NCBI RefSeq assembly: GCF_033118175.1
Contig: NC_083691.1
Location: 18,263,001-18,327,000, forward strand
DNA: 64,000 nt
Reading direction: 5' to 3'
Source: Dama dama
Taxonomy: Eukaryota > Chordata > Mammalia > Artiodactyla > Cervidae
Part shown: piece by piece, positions 11,445-22,600 of the stretch
How positions within the stretch are numbered: position 1 is the stretch's first letter
Layout: the number at the start of each line of letters is the position of its first letter
Notes under the pieces: model-generated
What the model was told of the DNA's origin: nothing
The model's database searches: none
The model's input: only the letters and a program-made list of their open reading frames with translations
Made by a program: the position numbers and the translations under genes

Positions 11445-12905
11445 TTTCTTTATTCACTTACCATACAACTCAACCATTTAAAGTGTACAATTCAATTATC
11501 TTTAGCATACTCACAGTTGTACAACCATCACCACAAGCAATTTTAGAACATTCCCATCATCCATAAAGAAACTATGTGCCCTTTAACTATCACCCTCCTA
11601 TTCCTCCAACCTCTCCCGTGCCCTGAGCAACCAGTAATCTACTTGTCTTTATAGATTTGTCTTTTCTGAATATTTCACATAAATGGAATCACATAATATG
11701 TGGCTAGCTTCTCTCACTTCGCACATTTTCAAGGCTCATTCTTGTTGTAGCCTGTGTCAGTACTTCATTTCTCTTTACGGCTGAGGAGTATTCTGTTGTT
11801 TTAGGAGTGGATCTGTGCTCCCTCAAATCCGTATGTTGAATTCCTATCCCCTAAAACTTCAGAGTGTGGCTTTATTTGGAAGAAGGATCATTGCAGATAT
11901 AATTAGCCTTGATGAGGCCGTATGGAGCAGGTCGGTCCATATTCCAGTATGATCAATGTCCTTATAACATGGGGACATTTGGACACAAAGACATGCACAC
12001 ATGTTGAATACCATGTGAACACGAAGAGAGAGAGAGATGAGAGCCATGCTTGTACAACCCAGGGAACAGAAAAGATTGCCAGCAACCCACCAGAAGCTAG
12101 GAGACAAGCACATATTCTCCCCCCCAGATGTCAGAAGGTATCAGTCCTACCACAACTTTGACCTTGGACTCTAGCCTCCAGAAGTGTGAGATGATACATT
12201 TCTGTTTCAGCCACCCAGTTTGTGGTTCCGTGTTGCAGAAGCCCTAGCAATCTAATACACATTATATGAACTGACCACATTTTGTTTATCCATGTATCAG
12301 TTGTTGGACATTTGAGTTACTTCTACTTTCTGGTTATTATGAATAACCAGGTAAACATGTGTGGACAAGTTTTTGTGTGATTGTGTGCCATCATTTCTTT
12401 TGGGTATATACCTAGATGTGAAATTGCTGGGTCATTTGATAACTGTGTTTAAACTTTTGAGGACTATTTTCCTTAGTGGCTGCACCATTTTACATTCCCA
12501 CCTGCAGTGTGTGAAGTTTCCAGTTTTCTCCATATCTTCACCAACACTTGTTATTATCTGTCTTTTTTTTTATTATAGCCACCCTGGTGGGTTGGAAATA
12601 CATCATACTTTGGTTTGATTTGCACTGCTCTGATAACTATAATGTTGAGCATCTTTACATGTGCTTCTTGGCCATTTGTAGATCTATTTTGGAGATACAT
12701 CTATTCAGATGTATCAGTTTTAAAACCAGGTTGTCTTCTCATTATTGAGTTGTAAGAGCTTTATATTCCACATTCTAGATACAAAACCTTTATCAGATGT
12801 CTACTTGCAAATACTCTTCCACAACTTGTGGATTTTTTCCAATTTCTTGATGTGCCTTTGAAGTACAAAATTTTAAAATTTTTATGAAGCCCAATTTATC
12901 CATTG
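11445..12905 (-). mobile_element. Old L1 (L1M-type) 3' portion, minus, split by an LTR
   Basis: AAAGTGTACAATTCAATTAT, ACCATCACCACAAGCAATTT, TAAATGGAATCACATAATAT, then after the LTR ACCACATTTTGTTTATCCAT, GGTATATACCTAGATGTGAA, TGGCTGCACCATTTTACATT and TTATTGAGTTGTAAGAGCTT follow the order of an antisense L1 3' end. The short frames are not intact. Confidence 0.9.
11794..12262 (+). mobile_element. Solitary MaLR LTR (MST/MLT1-like)
   Basis: CCGTATGTTGAATTCCTATC, TTATTTGGAAGAAGGATC, GATCAATGTCCTTATAACAT, GACCTTGGACTCTAGCCTCC, AGAAGTGTGAGATG and CCACCCAGTTTGTGGT are ordered as in MaLR LTRs. There is no internal region. It is an old solo LTR of the non-coding ERVL-MaLR group. Confidence 0.85.
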
Positions 12906-12939
12906 CTAATTATCCATTGCTAATCAACCCCCTGCTTTG

Positions 12940-13550
12940 CTGCTACACCTGCCTACAATCATTTTTCCAAGACCAGTCAGTGATCTTTTTCATTTTTAAG
13001 TATAAAGCAAAGCCTGCCATCCTTCTTGTGCAGGAAAATCTCCAAGATTCTGAGGTGTCACGTGATCTGCCCCCATCCTCCTCCTTCATCACTTCACATC
13101 CTCTCTTCTCTCCCTCCCTCTCTTTTTTGATATTGTTTTGCTCACAACAACCCAAATGCTCTGTCCTTTTTTCTCTAAATGTCTATCCAGTTCCTGCTTT
13201 GGAAACTCTGTGTTCACTCTGCCTTTGTAAAAAGCTCCCCTGCTCCTTCTTTTCATTCTGGGCTCAGCTCAACTGTTCCTTTCTCCAAGAAGTCTTTCGT
13301 GATTGCCCTCCCTAATGTCGCTATCCCTCACCCACACCAGATACTCTTTACTACCTCATCCTGTCCATGTGTGTCAATGGAACTCACATGAAATTATTTT
13401 ATTTATTAATTTACTTACTATCTTCCTTTTCCTGCTAGAATCTAAGTATGATAACAGCAGCAACCTTTTCTGGCTTGCTCGCAACTACATCCTGGTTTTG
13501 GGGGTGGTGTTTAGCCTACAGTAGATAGTAAGTGCTAGTTGAATTACTGA
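12940..13550 (+). repeat. L2 LINE 3' end
   Basis: CTCCAAGAAGTCTTTCGTGA, TATTTATTAATTTACTTACT, CCTGCTAGAATCTAAG and GTAAGTGCTAGTTGAATTAC follow the L2 sense 3' end. The 143-codon open frame at 12884-13315 lies inside this repeat and is not a gene. Confidence 0.75.
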
Positions 13551-13779
13551 GCAATGGAGTAAAACAGCAACTAGACAGAATGGACTACAGCATGACTTTT
13601 CAGAACTGAGAGGAACCTTCACGAACCTCAGCATCAGAAAGAACCTTAACCCTTTAGGTTTTATCAAGTCCCGTGGGCACGGTACAGTTTACATAGTTTG
13701 GAATACTGGGCTTCTGACAGGATGGAAAGTCAGGTTCCAGCTTGCGGTGTCTGCATCCTTTACGTTTGCTAGACCTCAA

Positions 13780-13905
13780 TTTTTAAACAAATGACCTGGG
13801 GGTCCTGTGAAAGTTCAAACTCTGGCTCGGTAGGTCTGAGACTCTGCAGTTCTACCAAACTCCCAGCTGAGGCTGATGCTGCCAGCAAGGGGACCACACT
13901 TTGAG
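13780..13905 (+). repeat. MER5A hAT fragment
   Basis: GTAGGTCTGAGACTCTGCAG, GCTGAGGCTGATGCTGCC and GGACCACACTTTGAGAGGTA match the 3' two-thirds of MER5A up to its terminal inverted repeat. Confidence 0.85.
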
Positions 13906-14239
13906 AGGTAAGGGTGGAGGGGACAGAGTGCCTTAGTTTACATGGGGAGAGGTCACCCCGCCACCAGGTGGCAACCAGCCACGCAGCAGGTCTTCTGGTG
14001 TTGACATCCAGGGAGGGAGACTGAACAAGTCCGTTTCTGAAGAAGTCGGGTCATCAAGCAAACTGCCCCCCACCCCCAAGTCTTGACTTCCCTCTGCAAC
14101 TGTATGTTTACCAGGAAACTCCAGCCAACAGAGAAGGAAAAACCCAGGATGCTGCCTACATCTTCATCTCTCAAACCTACAGGTTTTCCTTGTATTGAAT
14201 TCATGTCTTCCTTCATTTTGTGTATCAGAAGAGAAGCAC

Positions 14240-14400
14240 ATCCAAGCAATCCAATTCACGTTTATTAGGCACCTACTTGTGCATGTTCTGCGTTCTGGGG
14301 CAAAGATAAACCAAACCTGGCCTCTTCTCCCCTAGGAGCCTAGTCTCTGAAGGTGGTGAGATGAGAAACAAATGCTCAGGCCATATGCTATAACGTGGAA
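14240..14400 (-). repeat. L2 LINE 3' end, antisense
   Basis: TTTATTAGGCACCTACTTGT, GCGTTCTGGGGCAAAGATAA and CTAGGAGCCTAGTCTCTGAA follow the reverse complement of the L2 3' end. Confidence 0.7.
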
Positions 14401-15074
14401 CTTCCTGTCATGGAGGCATCCCGTTCTTTGGGGGAGGTGAAGCACTTTTTCTTTCCAGGGTGAAGTTAAGGCTCATCAGTGGAATGAAACAAGTGCCCCC
14501 ATCTCGTCTGGCTAATGCAATCACTCCACATGCCAAGAAGAGGAGAGAGGGTGGTGGGGAGCACAGGAGAGAGGAAAGACTGGAGACCTTCTCCACGGTG
14601 TTAGGACGTGGAAACAGGCACTTCATTTTGCTTCCTAGCAAGAGCATCCGACACAGGTCTAAAGCACAGTGAAAGCACAGAGGAGACGGCTGACCCTGCC
14701 TAGAATGTTCGTTCAAAAGAGACTTCATAGAGGCGAGTTTGCCTTTGACCCCAAAAGGTGGCCAGAAGTGTGTCAGATGGACAGAAGACGAGGGCTCCAA
14801 GCCAAAGGGCTTGCGGGTGAGGGAACACTTAATGTTAAATGAACAGTGAGAGTTAGGTGTGGCCTGAGCTGGTTGCGGTTGCAGGGTGGTGAGAACCTGG
14901 GGGTGTGGGGTGGGGAGGGGATGAGGCTGGAGCAGAGAGAAAGCTATGAGAGGTCTTGCTAACTGAGTTAGGACTTGACCTTCTAGGAAGCAGGTTAGAG
15001 GCAGATAACTGCATTAATTCACCTCATAAGAGGACTCTATGGGCTGAAAAAAATGAGAAGCTTGGTGAGGTTGG
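14401..15074. other. Intergenic; possible antisense L2 remnant
   Basis: No gene was recognised. GA-rich sequence at about 14840-15000 resembles antisense L2. A 130-codon minus frame at 14408-14800 has no recognisable domain. Confidence 0.45.
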
Positions 15075-15232
15075 AACAGGGTAAGCAAACTTCCTCCTTG
15101 AAGGGCCAGATAATTCCTTAAATACTTTAGGTAGGTGGGTTGTAGGTGGGTTGCAAGGACTCAACTGCACCACCACCCTGGATAATATGTAACTGAGCGG
15201 CTGTGGCTGGGTGCCAATAAAACTGTGGTTTT

Positions 15233-15372
15233 TGCTTAGTCACTCAGTCGTGTCAGACTCTTTGAGACCCCATGAACTGCAGCATGCCAGGCCTCCCCGT
15301 CCCTCACCATCTTCAAGTTTGCCCAAGTTCATGTCCATTGCATCACTGATGCCATCCAGCCATCTCACCTCA
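15233..15372 (-). mobile_element. BovB LINE 3' end, minus
   Basis: GCTTAGTCACTCAGTCGTGT, GAACTGCAGCATGCCAGGCC and CATCACTGATGCCATCCAGC are the reverse complement of the BovB 3' tail. The copy is strongly 5' truncated. Confidence 0.9.
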
Positions 15373-15475
15373 TAAAACTTTCTGAACACTCAAATTTCAG
15401 TTTCATATCATTTTCATGTGTTAAAAAAAATATTCTTCTCCTGATGTTTTTCAACCACTTAAAAAAATGTCAGTG

Positions 15476-15807
15476 GCTTCCCTGGTGGCTCAGTGGTTAA
15501 AAAAAAAAAAAAAATCTGCCTGCTAATGCAGGAGACTCAGGTTGTATCCTGATCCAGGAAGATCCCACATGCCGCGGGGCAACTGAGCCTCTGCACTAGA
15601 ACCCAGAAACCTCAACTCCTGAGTCCACGCACCACAGCTACTGAAGCCCAAACGCTCTAGAGCCTGTGCTCTGCAACAAGAGAAGATACTGCAATAAGAA
15701 GCCCATGTATCACAACTAGAGAGTAGCCCCCACTTGCCACCACTAGAGAAAAGTACATGCAGCCAAAAAAAGACCCAGCACAGCCAAATAAATAAAATTA
15801 AAATAAA
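15476..15807 (+). mobile_element. CHR-2 SINE with an internal A16 expansion
   Basis: The head GGCTTCCCTGGTGGCTCAGT is followed by a run of 16 A at 15500-15515 where related copies have AAAGA. The normal body follows (AACAAGAGAAGATACTGCAA, ACTAGAGAGTAGCCCCCACT, GACCCAGCACAGCC), then an A-rich tail. The expansion falls between the A and B boxes of the tRNA-like promoter. Confidence 0.93.
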
Positions 15808-15924
15808 AGTCAAACCATTCTTTCATTGGGGACAGTACAGAGTCAGGCTGCAGGCCATCTTTAGGCCCTGGACCATAGTCTACTGACCTGGCTGGGAGAA
15901 GGTTAACAGTCAGGGGAGTTAGGA

Positions 15925-16090
15925 CAGAGCCTGGGACACATTAAAGGGTTTAAACTTAATCCTGTGGCCAATGGGGAAGCACTGGAGGTCTTTAGAGCCG
16001 GGATCATGTACAAATGGACTGCTGGGCCACCTAAGAGGGTGTCCCACAAAACCTAAGAATGGGTCGAAATGGTGGGAGAGTGACTGAACT
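15925..16090 (-). repeat. L2 LINE, antisense fragment
   Basis: GTTTAAACTTAATCCTGTGG, CCAATGGGGAAGCACTGGAG and CCGGGATCATGTACAAA resemble antisense L2. Confidence 0.6.
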
Positions 16091-16611
16091 CAAGAAATTA
16101 TTGCAGGCACTCTTTAATAAAAGTTTTAGCAAAATTCATGTGCATACAGAGAGCTAATTAAAGGGTTTTTTCTTTGCTTTTTGATTCAAACAGACCACAC
16201 CCTCTGTTGGCACTGGTTCGTGTTGGTCTAAGTACTTGAAAACAACAAATGGCATTTTCTTAATTACTTGAAGACAATTTCTATGAACACAAGTTGCCTT
16301 TAATATTTTAATATTAAATATTGCCTTAATTTGCATGTGTAGTCCAGTTTATTGAGGTTTTGTCCTATGTGGGCTTTATCCTGTTGGCATGACTCAGAGG
16401 GGGAAGGTCTCATGTTCTGCCTCTTGGCGGGGAAGATGCAATTACACTCAGCAGTGAGCTGGTAAATGTTTAACAACCTGCTCTGCAAAAAATGTCTGTG
16501 TGTGCATACATACATAAGTTTATTTTCATTTAATTCTACAAAGGATGTAGAGCACCCAATTTGTAAATAATAACAAATTATATAATACTCTTTATTATAA
16601 ATTCCATTTGT

Positions 16612-16802
16612 CGTTGTTGTTTAGTTGCTAAGTCGTGTCCAACTCTTCTTACACAGACTGTAGCTCCTCTGTTCATGGAATTCTTCAGGCAAAAATACTG
16701 AGTGGGTTGCCATTTCCTTTTCCAGGGTATCTTCCTGACCTGGGGATTGAAGCTGCATCTCCTGCATTGGCAGGCAGGTTCTTTACCACTAAGTCACCAG
16801 CT
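16612..16802 (-). mobile_element. Bov-tA SINE, minus, diverged
   Basis: TTAGTTGCTAAGTCGTGTCC through GGCAGGTTCTTTACCACTAA is the reverse complement of Bov-tA, with small deletions near 16660 and 16700. Confidence 0.9.
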
Positions 16803-17587
16803 CATCGAGCTCACTGATTTTCACAGAACACTTCTGTTGATTTTTGCCCAGCTCTTGTATTTAAAGCCAATCGGTGTTTGCAGTTCAACCACGATCTGAC
16901 AAAATAAGACTACAAGTAAGTGCTTGATTATTACCCAGTTTGGCAGAGAAGTTCCTCATGTCATTGACAAATAAGTGTGCTTCCGACATGAATGCTGGTT
17001 GACATTTTTATGTTAATGGCTAAGATGAAAGTGAAGCCATGAAATGCCTGCTGTGACTTCACTCATCTGTCAATGAGATGAGTGCCCTCTTTGCTGAATC
17101 ATATGACAGTTTGTAAATACTGGAAGAATATTACCTCAAATATTTTCACAACTCATAATGTAAGGGCTACAGACATGACACACTTTTAAGTTTACATCTT
17201 TTTTTTGGCAAAGTGATGCCACTGAAAGGTATAAATAAAGGGAGTGACAATTATGCCCTCTATTTCTGAGCTTTGAAATCTGCACTTTTAACATTTTCTT
17301 GACCCCTTTATTACACTTAGACAATCAACAAAACAATAAAGTTGTGATTTTTTCTTTTTACAGTTGCCAACTGTGCTGGTGTAAACAGTCCCACTGTGGA
17401 CAATTTGAAACTGACAGAATGTAGAGTTAGGAAGAGTTGTGTCGTAGTACACCATTATAGTGGTATTCATACCACACAGATACAACCTACAGTTTGCAAA
17501 ACACCTGGAAATTTAACAGTCAGCTCTCTGGAGTCAGCAGGAGCTGCCTACAGCATAGTAAACGATACCTCATTTATCTAGAACTGA
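16803..17587. other. AT-rich intergenic sequence, nothing recognised
   Basis: No gene, tRNA or nameable repeat was seen. The open frames are short and AT-rich. Confidence 0.6.
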
Positions 17588-18140
17588 TTTTTGCAATGGA
17601 TAAAGAAGCTATAGTACATGTATACAATAGAATATTACTCAGCCATATAAAGGAACGTGTTTGAGTAAGTTCTAGTGAGGTGGATGAATCTAGAGCCTGT
17701 TATACAGAGTGAAGTAAGGCAGAGAGAGAAAAACAAATATCATATATTAATGCATCTACATGGACTCTAGAAAAATGGTACTGACAAACCTATTTGCAGG
17801 GCAGGAATAGAGACTCAGATAAAGAGAACAGATTTATGGACACAGTGGGGGCAGGAGAGGGTGGGACGAACTGAGAGAGTAGCCCTGAAATATCTACATT
17901 ACCACGTGTAAAACAGATAGCTGGTGGGAAGTCGTTGTATAACACAGGAAGCTCAAGCTGGTGCTCTGTGACAACCTAGAGGGGTGGCATGGGGTTGGAG
18001 GTGACAGGGAGATTCAAGAGGGAGGGAACATATGTATACTTATGGCTGATTCATGTTGATGTTTGGCAGAAACCAACACAACACGGAAAGCAAGTATCCT
18101 CCAATAAAAATAAGTAATCAGTATTAAAACAAAACCAAAA
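17588..18140 (+). mobile_element. L1 3' UTR (artiodactyl), sense
   Basis: AATATTACTCAGCCATATAA, AGTGAGGTGGATGAATCTAG, GAGTGAAGTAAGGCAGAGAG, TTACCACGTGTAAAACAGAT and AAGCAAGTATCCTCCAATAA, then an A-rich tail, mark the sense 3' end of an artiodactyl L1. It is 5' truncated. Confidence 0.92.
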
Positions 18141-18399
18141 AATGAACAGACCTAAAGTATCTTCTAGTGAAGTTAGCTATGAATAAATCAATTTGCCATC
18201 TAAATCTACCAGCTTAATAAAAAGACAACATTCTCAAAAATTAGCCCCCAACGTCATCTAAAACAGGCCTGTTCTCAAGTGAATAGGACCACTGATTAGA
18301 TTTCCCCAGTAGCAACGTGGCCCTTGCAGCAATTCCCTCTGGTGCCTAAACTAACACAGAATACGGATCATGGAATCATGAGATGCCTGCTCAGGAAGT

Positions 18400-18530
18400 A
18401 GCCTTTGAAATTAGCTCGTCCAGCTTCCTTCATTTTACCAATGGGCTGAGTCCAGGGAGGTTAATTATTATAACTTATTCAAAGTCATAGAGAAGCAAAG
18501 CTGACATCAGAACCTAAGTTTTCATTTGTA
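18400..18530 (-). repeat. MIR SINE fragment
   Basis: CATTTTACCAATGGGCTGAG, TTATTCAAAGTCATAGAGAA and CTGACATCAGAACCTAAG follow antisense MIR. Confidence 0.7.
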
Positions 18531-19774
18531 AAATGGTTTCTGCATGTTGATTTTCCCCCTTCAAGTGCTAAGCTGGGATCACTGTGGTTAAGTGTATTCA
18601 AATTTCTCTCACTTTGCAGATAAATGGGTCCCTTAAGAAATACTGTTTGAGGGTGAATATTGCTAAGAATGGAAATGGAACTTCTGCTTAAGTTTACATG
18701 TTCACATCTGGCAGGGGGGGGTGCACATTTCTTCTTGTTTTTCTATTTAATTACACTGTTAACCATAGTTCTTTTAAGATATAGATCTCTCCTTTCCAAG
18801 AATAATCATTTACAAATTAATCATTTACAGCAAGTGAACTGGCTAAGTCTTGTGTTAAGTCAGCCAACCCTTAAGCAAATTTCAGAGATAAGAATGTATT
18901 TTAAACCTTGATTTCAGAGTGAAAAATCTCAGGTTCTTGAGAACTACTAGGGTTAGAAAATTCCTTTGGAAAATGGGCTGTTGTCCAATCGCAAAGGGTT
19001 GCTGAAAATTTCATTTTTGAGAGAAGAGTTTCTTTCCTCTTCATTAGAAATGACAAGTCTGCAACACCATGTTTCTTTTCTTAATAATACAATCCTGCAA
19101 CCTCTTATCTGAAACCAACCCCTAAGGTGAGATGGGTCCGGAATTTGTCAGAGTTTTGAGAGTTAATACACCACATACACTAGCTATTCTAAGTCACGCC
19201 CAGTGAGGTCTGGGGCCATACTCCATAAGCAAGTATATTTATAGTTTGCAGGAAAACATAAATATTACGATGAAGCAAGACTGTAAATAGTCATGTCAAT
19301 TTAATTTAGGTCAATTTTACTACTAAAAGTGTTGCTTTTGAACTTTAGATTTTTCAGATATTCAGAATTTTAAAGTTCTAGATAAGGGAGTATAGGCCTG
19401 TAATGGTTTTCCCAGCATGTTTTTCTTTTCTCCATGAATTCCCCCCTGCCCCCCACCCCCAAAAAAGCGTGTGTCTATAATGTCTTCTTAATCCACATTC
19501 AACTCTCATTTTTTTTTTATTTATTGGAAACTACTCATTCTATTAATTTCAGAGACACATTAGCTACGTTTGGTTCTGATCTTGCTTTAATTCTGGCTTT
19601 TGTGCTGGGCAAGGTTTTCTGAGATTCTCAGGGATGGCTGGAGGAATGAATTGCTTGGGTGTTCTATCACGGATGTTCTCTCTGCAGTGGACTTGGTAGG
19701 ATGACTTGCTTTCCACCAGCCTTCTCATCCCTGTGTATAACACAGTGCACCTTTGCCATTTTATTTTTGTTTAC
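18531..19774. other. AT-rich intergenic sequence, nothing recognised
   Basis: No gene or nameable repeat was seen. It contains short poly(C), poly(T) and poly(G) runs only. Confidence 0.6.
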
Positions 19775-19786
19775 TACAGGTTTCTG

Positions 19787-20000
19787 AGGCTTCCCTGGTG
19801 TATCAGATGGTAACAAATCCGCCTGCAATGCGGGACACCTGGATTCGATTCCTGGGTTGGGAAGATCCCCTGGAGGAGGGCAGGGCAACCCACTCCAGTA
19901 TTCTTGCCTGGAGAATCCCCATGGACAGAGGAGCCTGACGGGCTACAGTCCATGGGGTCACAAAGAGTTGGACATGACTGAGCACCTAAGCACAGCACAG
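19787..20000 (+). mobile_element. Bov-tA SINE with perfect 12-bp TSD
   Basis: Head AGGCTTCCCTGGTGTATCAG, full Bov-A body and a GAGTTGGACATGACTGAGCA end are present. TACAGGTTTCTG is duplicated at 19775-19786 and 20001-20012. Confidence 0.97.
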
Positions 20001-20319
20001 TACAGGTTTCTGTACCTGAAAAATACTATTACATTATAAAAAACAAGGACAGTAATTGCACATGAAGGGAGGATAGAGAAGAACACGAAGCTCAACTTGG
20101 TCTTTGTAGAAGAAGAAGTTTGGCTCAGTCTGGTTAATGCCATACTAGTTGTCAAGGAAAAACACTACTTTCTTCTCTTCTTATATCCTTAAATCTGTAG
20201 CCTGATAGATATTATTCCTCTAAAAATCAAAACTTGAAAACTTACCCAGGATAAGAAAAACAACACAACTGTAGCTAGAGAGCTACCTAGGAGGGAATAG
20301 AATCCTCCTGGTGTAGATG

Positions 20320-20527
20320 ATGTGCTCAGGCGTGTCTGACTCTTTGTGACACCATGAACTGTAGCCCGCCAGGCTCCTTTGTCCATGGGATTTCCCAGGC
20401 AAGAATACTGTAGTGGGTTGCCATTTCCTCCTCCATGGGATCTTCTAGACCCAGGGACTGAACCCGAATCTCTTAAGTCTCCTGCATTGGCAGGTAGATT
20501 CTTTACCACTGTGCCACCTGGAAAGCT
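20320..20527 (-). mobile_element. Bov-tA SINE, minus
   Basis: GTGTCTGACTCTTTGTGACA through TAGATTCTTTACCACTGTGC is the reverse complement of Bov-tA. Confidence 0.93.
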
Positions 20528-21087
20528 CATCGGAGAGGGTGCATTAATATAAATAATATCTATAGAACCTGAATTGTAGAGACGAGCAAATAGCAGAAAC
20601 TACCAAAGACACCAAAAAGGGTGAAAAAACATAAATAGAAGATAGAAAGAGAGATACTACAGCTTTAAAAACAGTAACTTATTGCCTGGTACAGTTATAA
20701 AAGCTATCCACTAATAACAGTTATTTCAGAAAAACGAAATTTCATATGAAATGCTACTAAAATACCAAAGGCCATACATAATGTCTGACCCATGCTGCCA
20801 CCTCATATAGCAAATTCTTACAAGGGAGCTTTAAAAAGATTGTTTGACTGGTCCACTGTCCTACAGTGTCAGGAGACTGCTTTGTCTCAGATATTAAATT
20901 TCCAATGTCTCTCACACTTCCTCCTTTTCCGATGCACAAAAGCTTTTTGTAAAGTTTCTCTTGGTTTCACTGCTGGCAGCTACAGAAGGCACACCATATG
21001 CTTGGTGTAGTGTTATGAGGTGGGATTTTATTTGACCAGTGTCTTCAGAACTCCTGGATTAAAAAAAATTTTTTTTAAATTAGAGTA

Positions 21088-21298
21088 TGAAAGTGTTAGT
21101 TGCCCAGTTGTGGCTCAGTCTTTTGCAACCCCATGGACTGTAGCCCGCCAGGCTCCTCTGTACAGGGGATTCTCCCCACAAGAATACTGGAGTGGGTAGT
21201 ATTTCCTTCTCCAGGGAAATCTTCCCCACCCAGAGATTGAACGGAGGTCTCCTGCATTATATGCAGATTCTTTACTGTCTGAGCCACCAAGGAAACCT
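21088..21298 (-). mobile_element. Bov-tA SINE nested in L1
   Basis: TGAAAGTGTTAGTTGCCCAG through CAGATTCTTTACTGTCTGAG is reverse-complement Bov-tA. ATTAGAGTA on the left and ATTAAAGTA on the right form an imperfect TSD in the L1. Confidence 0.92.
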
Positions 21299-21483
21299 TA
21301 TTAAAGTATAGTTGATTTAACATGTTGTGTTAATTTCTGCTATAAGGTAAAGTCAATCAGTTATACATATATCCGCTCTTTTTTAGATTCTATTCCCATA
21401 TCCATATAGGTTATTACAGAGTATTGAAAAGTTTCCTATGCTATATACAGTAGGTTATTAGTTATGTACTTTGTATATAGTAG

Positions 21484-21634
21484 GCTCCTCTGTCCCCATG
21501 AGATTTTTCCAGGCAAGAATACCGGAGTAGGTTGCCATTTCCTTCTCCACGGATTTTCCTGGCCCAGGGATTGAACCTGAGTCTCCTGCATTGGCAGGCG
21601 GATTCTTTACCACTGAGCCCCACCTGGGAAGCCC
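21484..21634 (-). mobile_element. Bov-tA SINE lacking its 3' tail, nested in L1
   Basis: GCTCCTCTGTCCCCATGAGA through TTCTTTACCACTGAGCCCCA. The Bov-A end that normally carries the GAGTCGGACACGACT block is missing. ATAGTAG at 21477-21483 and 21635-21641 is a short flanking duplication. Confidence 0.88.
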
Positions 21635-21690
21635 ATAGTAGTGCTATGTCAGTCTTCATTTCCCAATTTATGCCCCCCCCCCCCCCCACC

Positions 21691-22189
21691 TTTTAAAAAA
21701 TGATTACGATCCTTTCCTTAAGAGTTGTTCAATGGAAATCTGTACTAATTCAAACTCTTTACTGGGCCAGTTATGTATAAGCTTCGCCCCCTTTTGTTGC
21801 ATGTTCTGGCTGAAATCATAAGAAAAAGCTCCTTCTCCTGGTTCTGTCTTACTCCCCACACTGGGCCCCTCTACTTCCCCCAGGTGCACCATTTCAGCGT
21901 ATTCTTACCTGCCTAGAGTGAGTTCTGGCCTAGTACCTCGAGACTATTTCTAACTAACCGAGAACGACCCAGGACGGCAGGAACACGGACAGGGACACTG
22001 ACCAGGGGTCCTGTGAGCCCTCGGAGGAAGCGGCCCGATTTGGATCTGAACCCCAGTGGGCCCCTCACTGTACTCTCGGGAGCACCGTTCTGTCTTCCGT
22101 GTTAAACGAATAGCCATCTCTTTACTTGCCTCACAAGGTTGGGAGGACTGGGTGACTCCATGGTCGTTTCTCATTACCGTCACCGAACC
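21691..22189 (+). other. Distal 5' flank of ASAP2
   Basis: Moderate GC, no repeat and no exon recognised. This is the immediate upstream shore of the CpG island. The part after about 22010 may still hold regulatory sequence. Confidence 0.5.
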
Positions 22190-22307
22190 CCCAAACTGGC
22201 TGGCGGGGGGCGCGTCGTCCTGTAGGGGGCGAGCTCCTCCCACACTTTCTCGCGCGCCCGGACGGGCATCCCCGGAGGCTCGGGGGTGGGGGACGGCCAA
22301 GAAGGGA

Positions 22308-22333
22308 ATCCACTCCTGGGATCCACTCCTGGG
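22308..22333. repeat. 13-bp tandem duplication in promoter flank
   Basis: ATCCACTCCTGGG occurs twice back to back, at 22308-22320 and 22321-22333, directly before the G-rich run. Confidence 0.97.
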
Positions 22334-22357
22334 GTGGGGCGGGGACGGAGCAGGGGG
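22331..22357 (+). promoter_or_regulatory. G-rich GC-box cluster / potential G-quadruplex
   Basis: Runs GGGG, GGGG and GGGG, then after a short spacer GGGGG, lie within 27 nt (GGGGTGGGGCGGGGACGGAG, then CAGGGGG). The centre, GTGGGGCGGGG, is a good Sp1/KLF-type GC box. Confidence 0.6.
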
Positions 22358-22598
22358 AAGCCGGTGCGCCGCCCGGGAGGTGTCCAGAGCACCCCGCGCG
22401 CGAGTCCGGGCACGGGGCGGGAGGGGGGCCCGGGACGCGCCCCGGAGGTCTGTCCGGCCGGCCCGGCGGGGCCCGCCATGGAACCCCGGCGCGCGCGGCT
22501 GGGCGCCCGAACGCCGAGACAATGCGGCGCGCGGCGGCGGGCGAGCAGCTCGGCGGGCCCGGGGCGCGCGCCGCCTTCCTTCCTGCAGGCTCGGCTTC

Positions 22599-22600
<2 letters not shown>

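Larger units (their letters stand above)
15075..15895 (+). mobile_element. hAT (Charlie/MER1-group) DNA element broken by two retrotransposons
   Basis: GAAGGGCCAGATAATTCCTT, CGGCTGTGGCTGGGTGCCAA and TAAAACTGTGGTTT form the left arm (to 15232). AGGCCATCTTTAGGCCCTGG and CATAGTCTACTGACC form the right arm (from 15808). The pieces are collinear with a common mammalian hAT element. A BovB and a CHR-2 lie between them. I do not name the subfamily. Confidence 0.65.
21065..21690 (-). mobile_element. L1 3' UTR, minus, carrying two nested SINEs
   Basis: L1 landmarks appear in three segments: near 21065-21087, at 21299-21483 (TAACATGTTGTGTTAATTTC, AGTCAATCAGTTATACATAT, CTATGCTATATACAGTAGGT), and at 21635-21690 (TGTCAGTCTTCATTTCCCAA and a run of 15 C). 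Confidence 0.88.

Noticed and set aside
12884..13315. 143-codon plus-strand open frame
   Set aside because: It lies inside an L2 3' end in sense orientation and has no recognisable domain.
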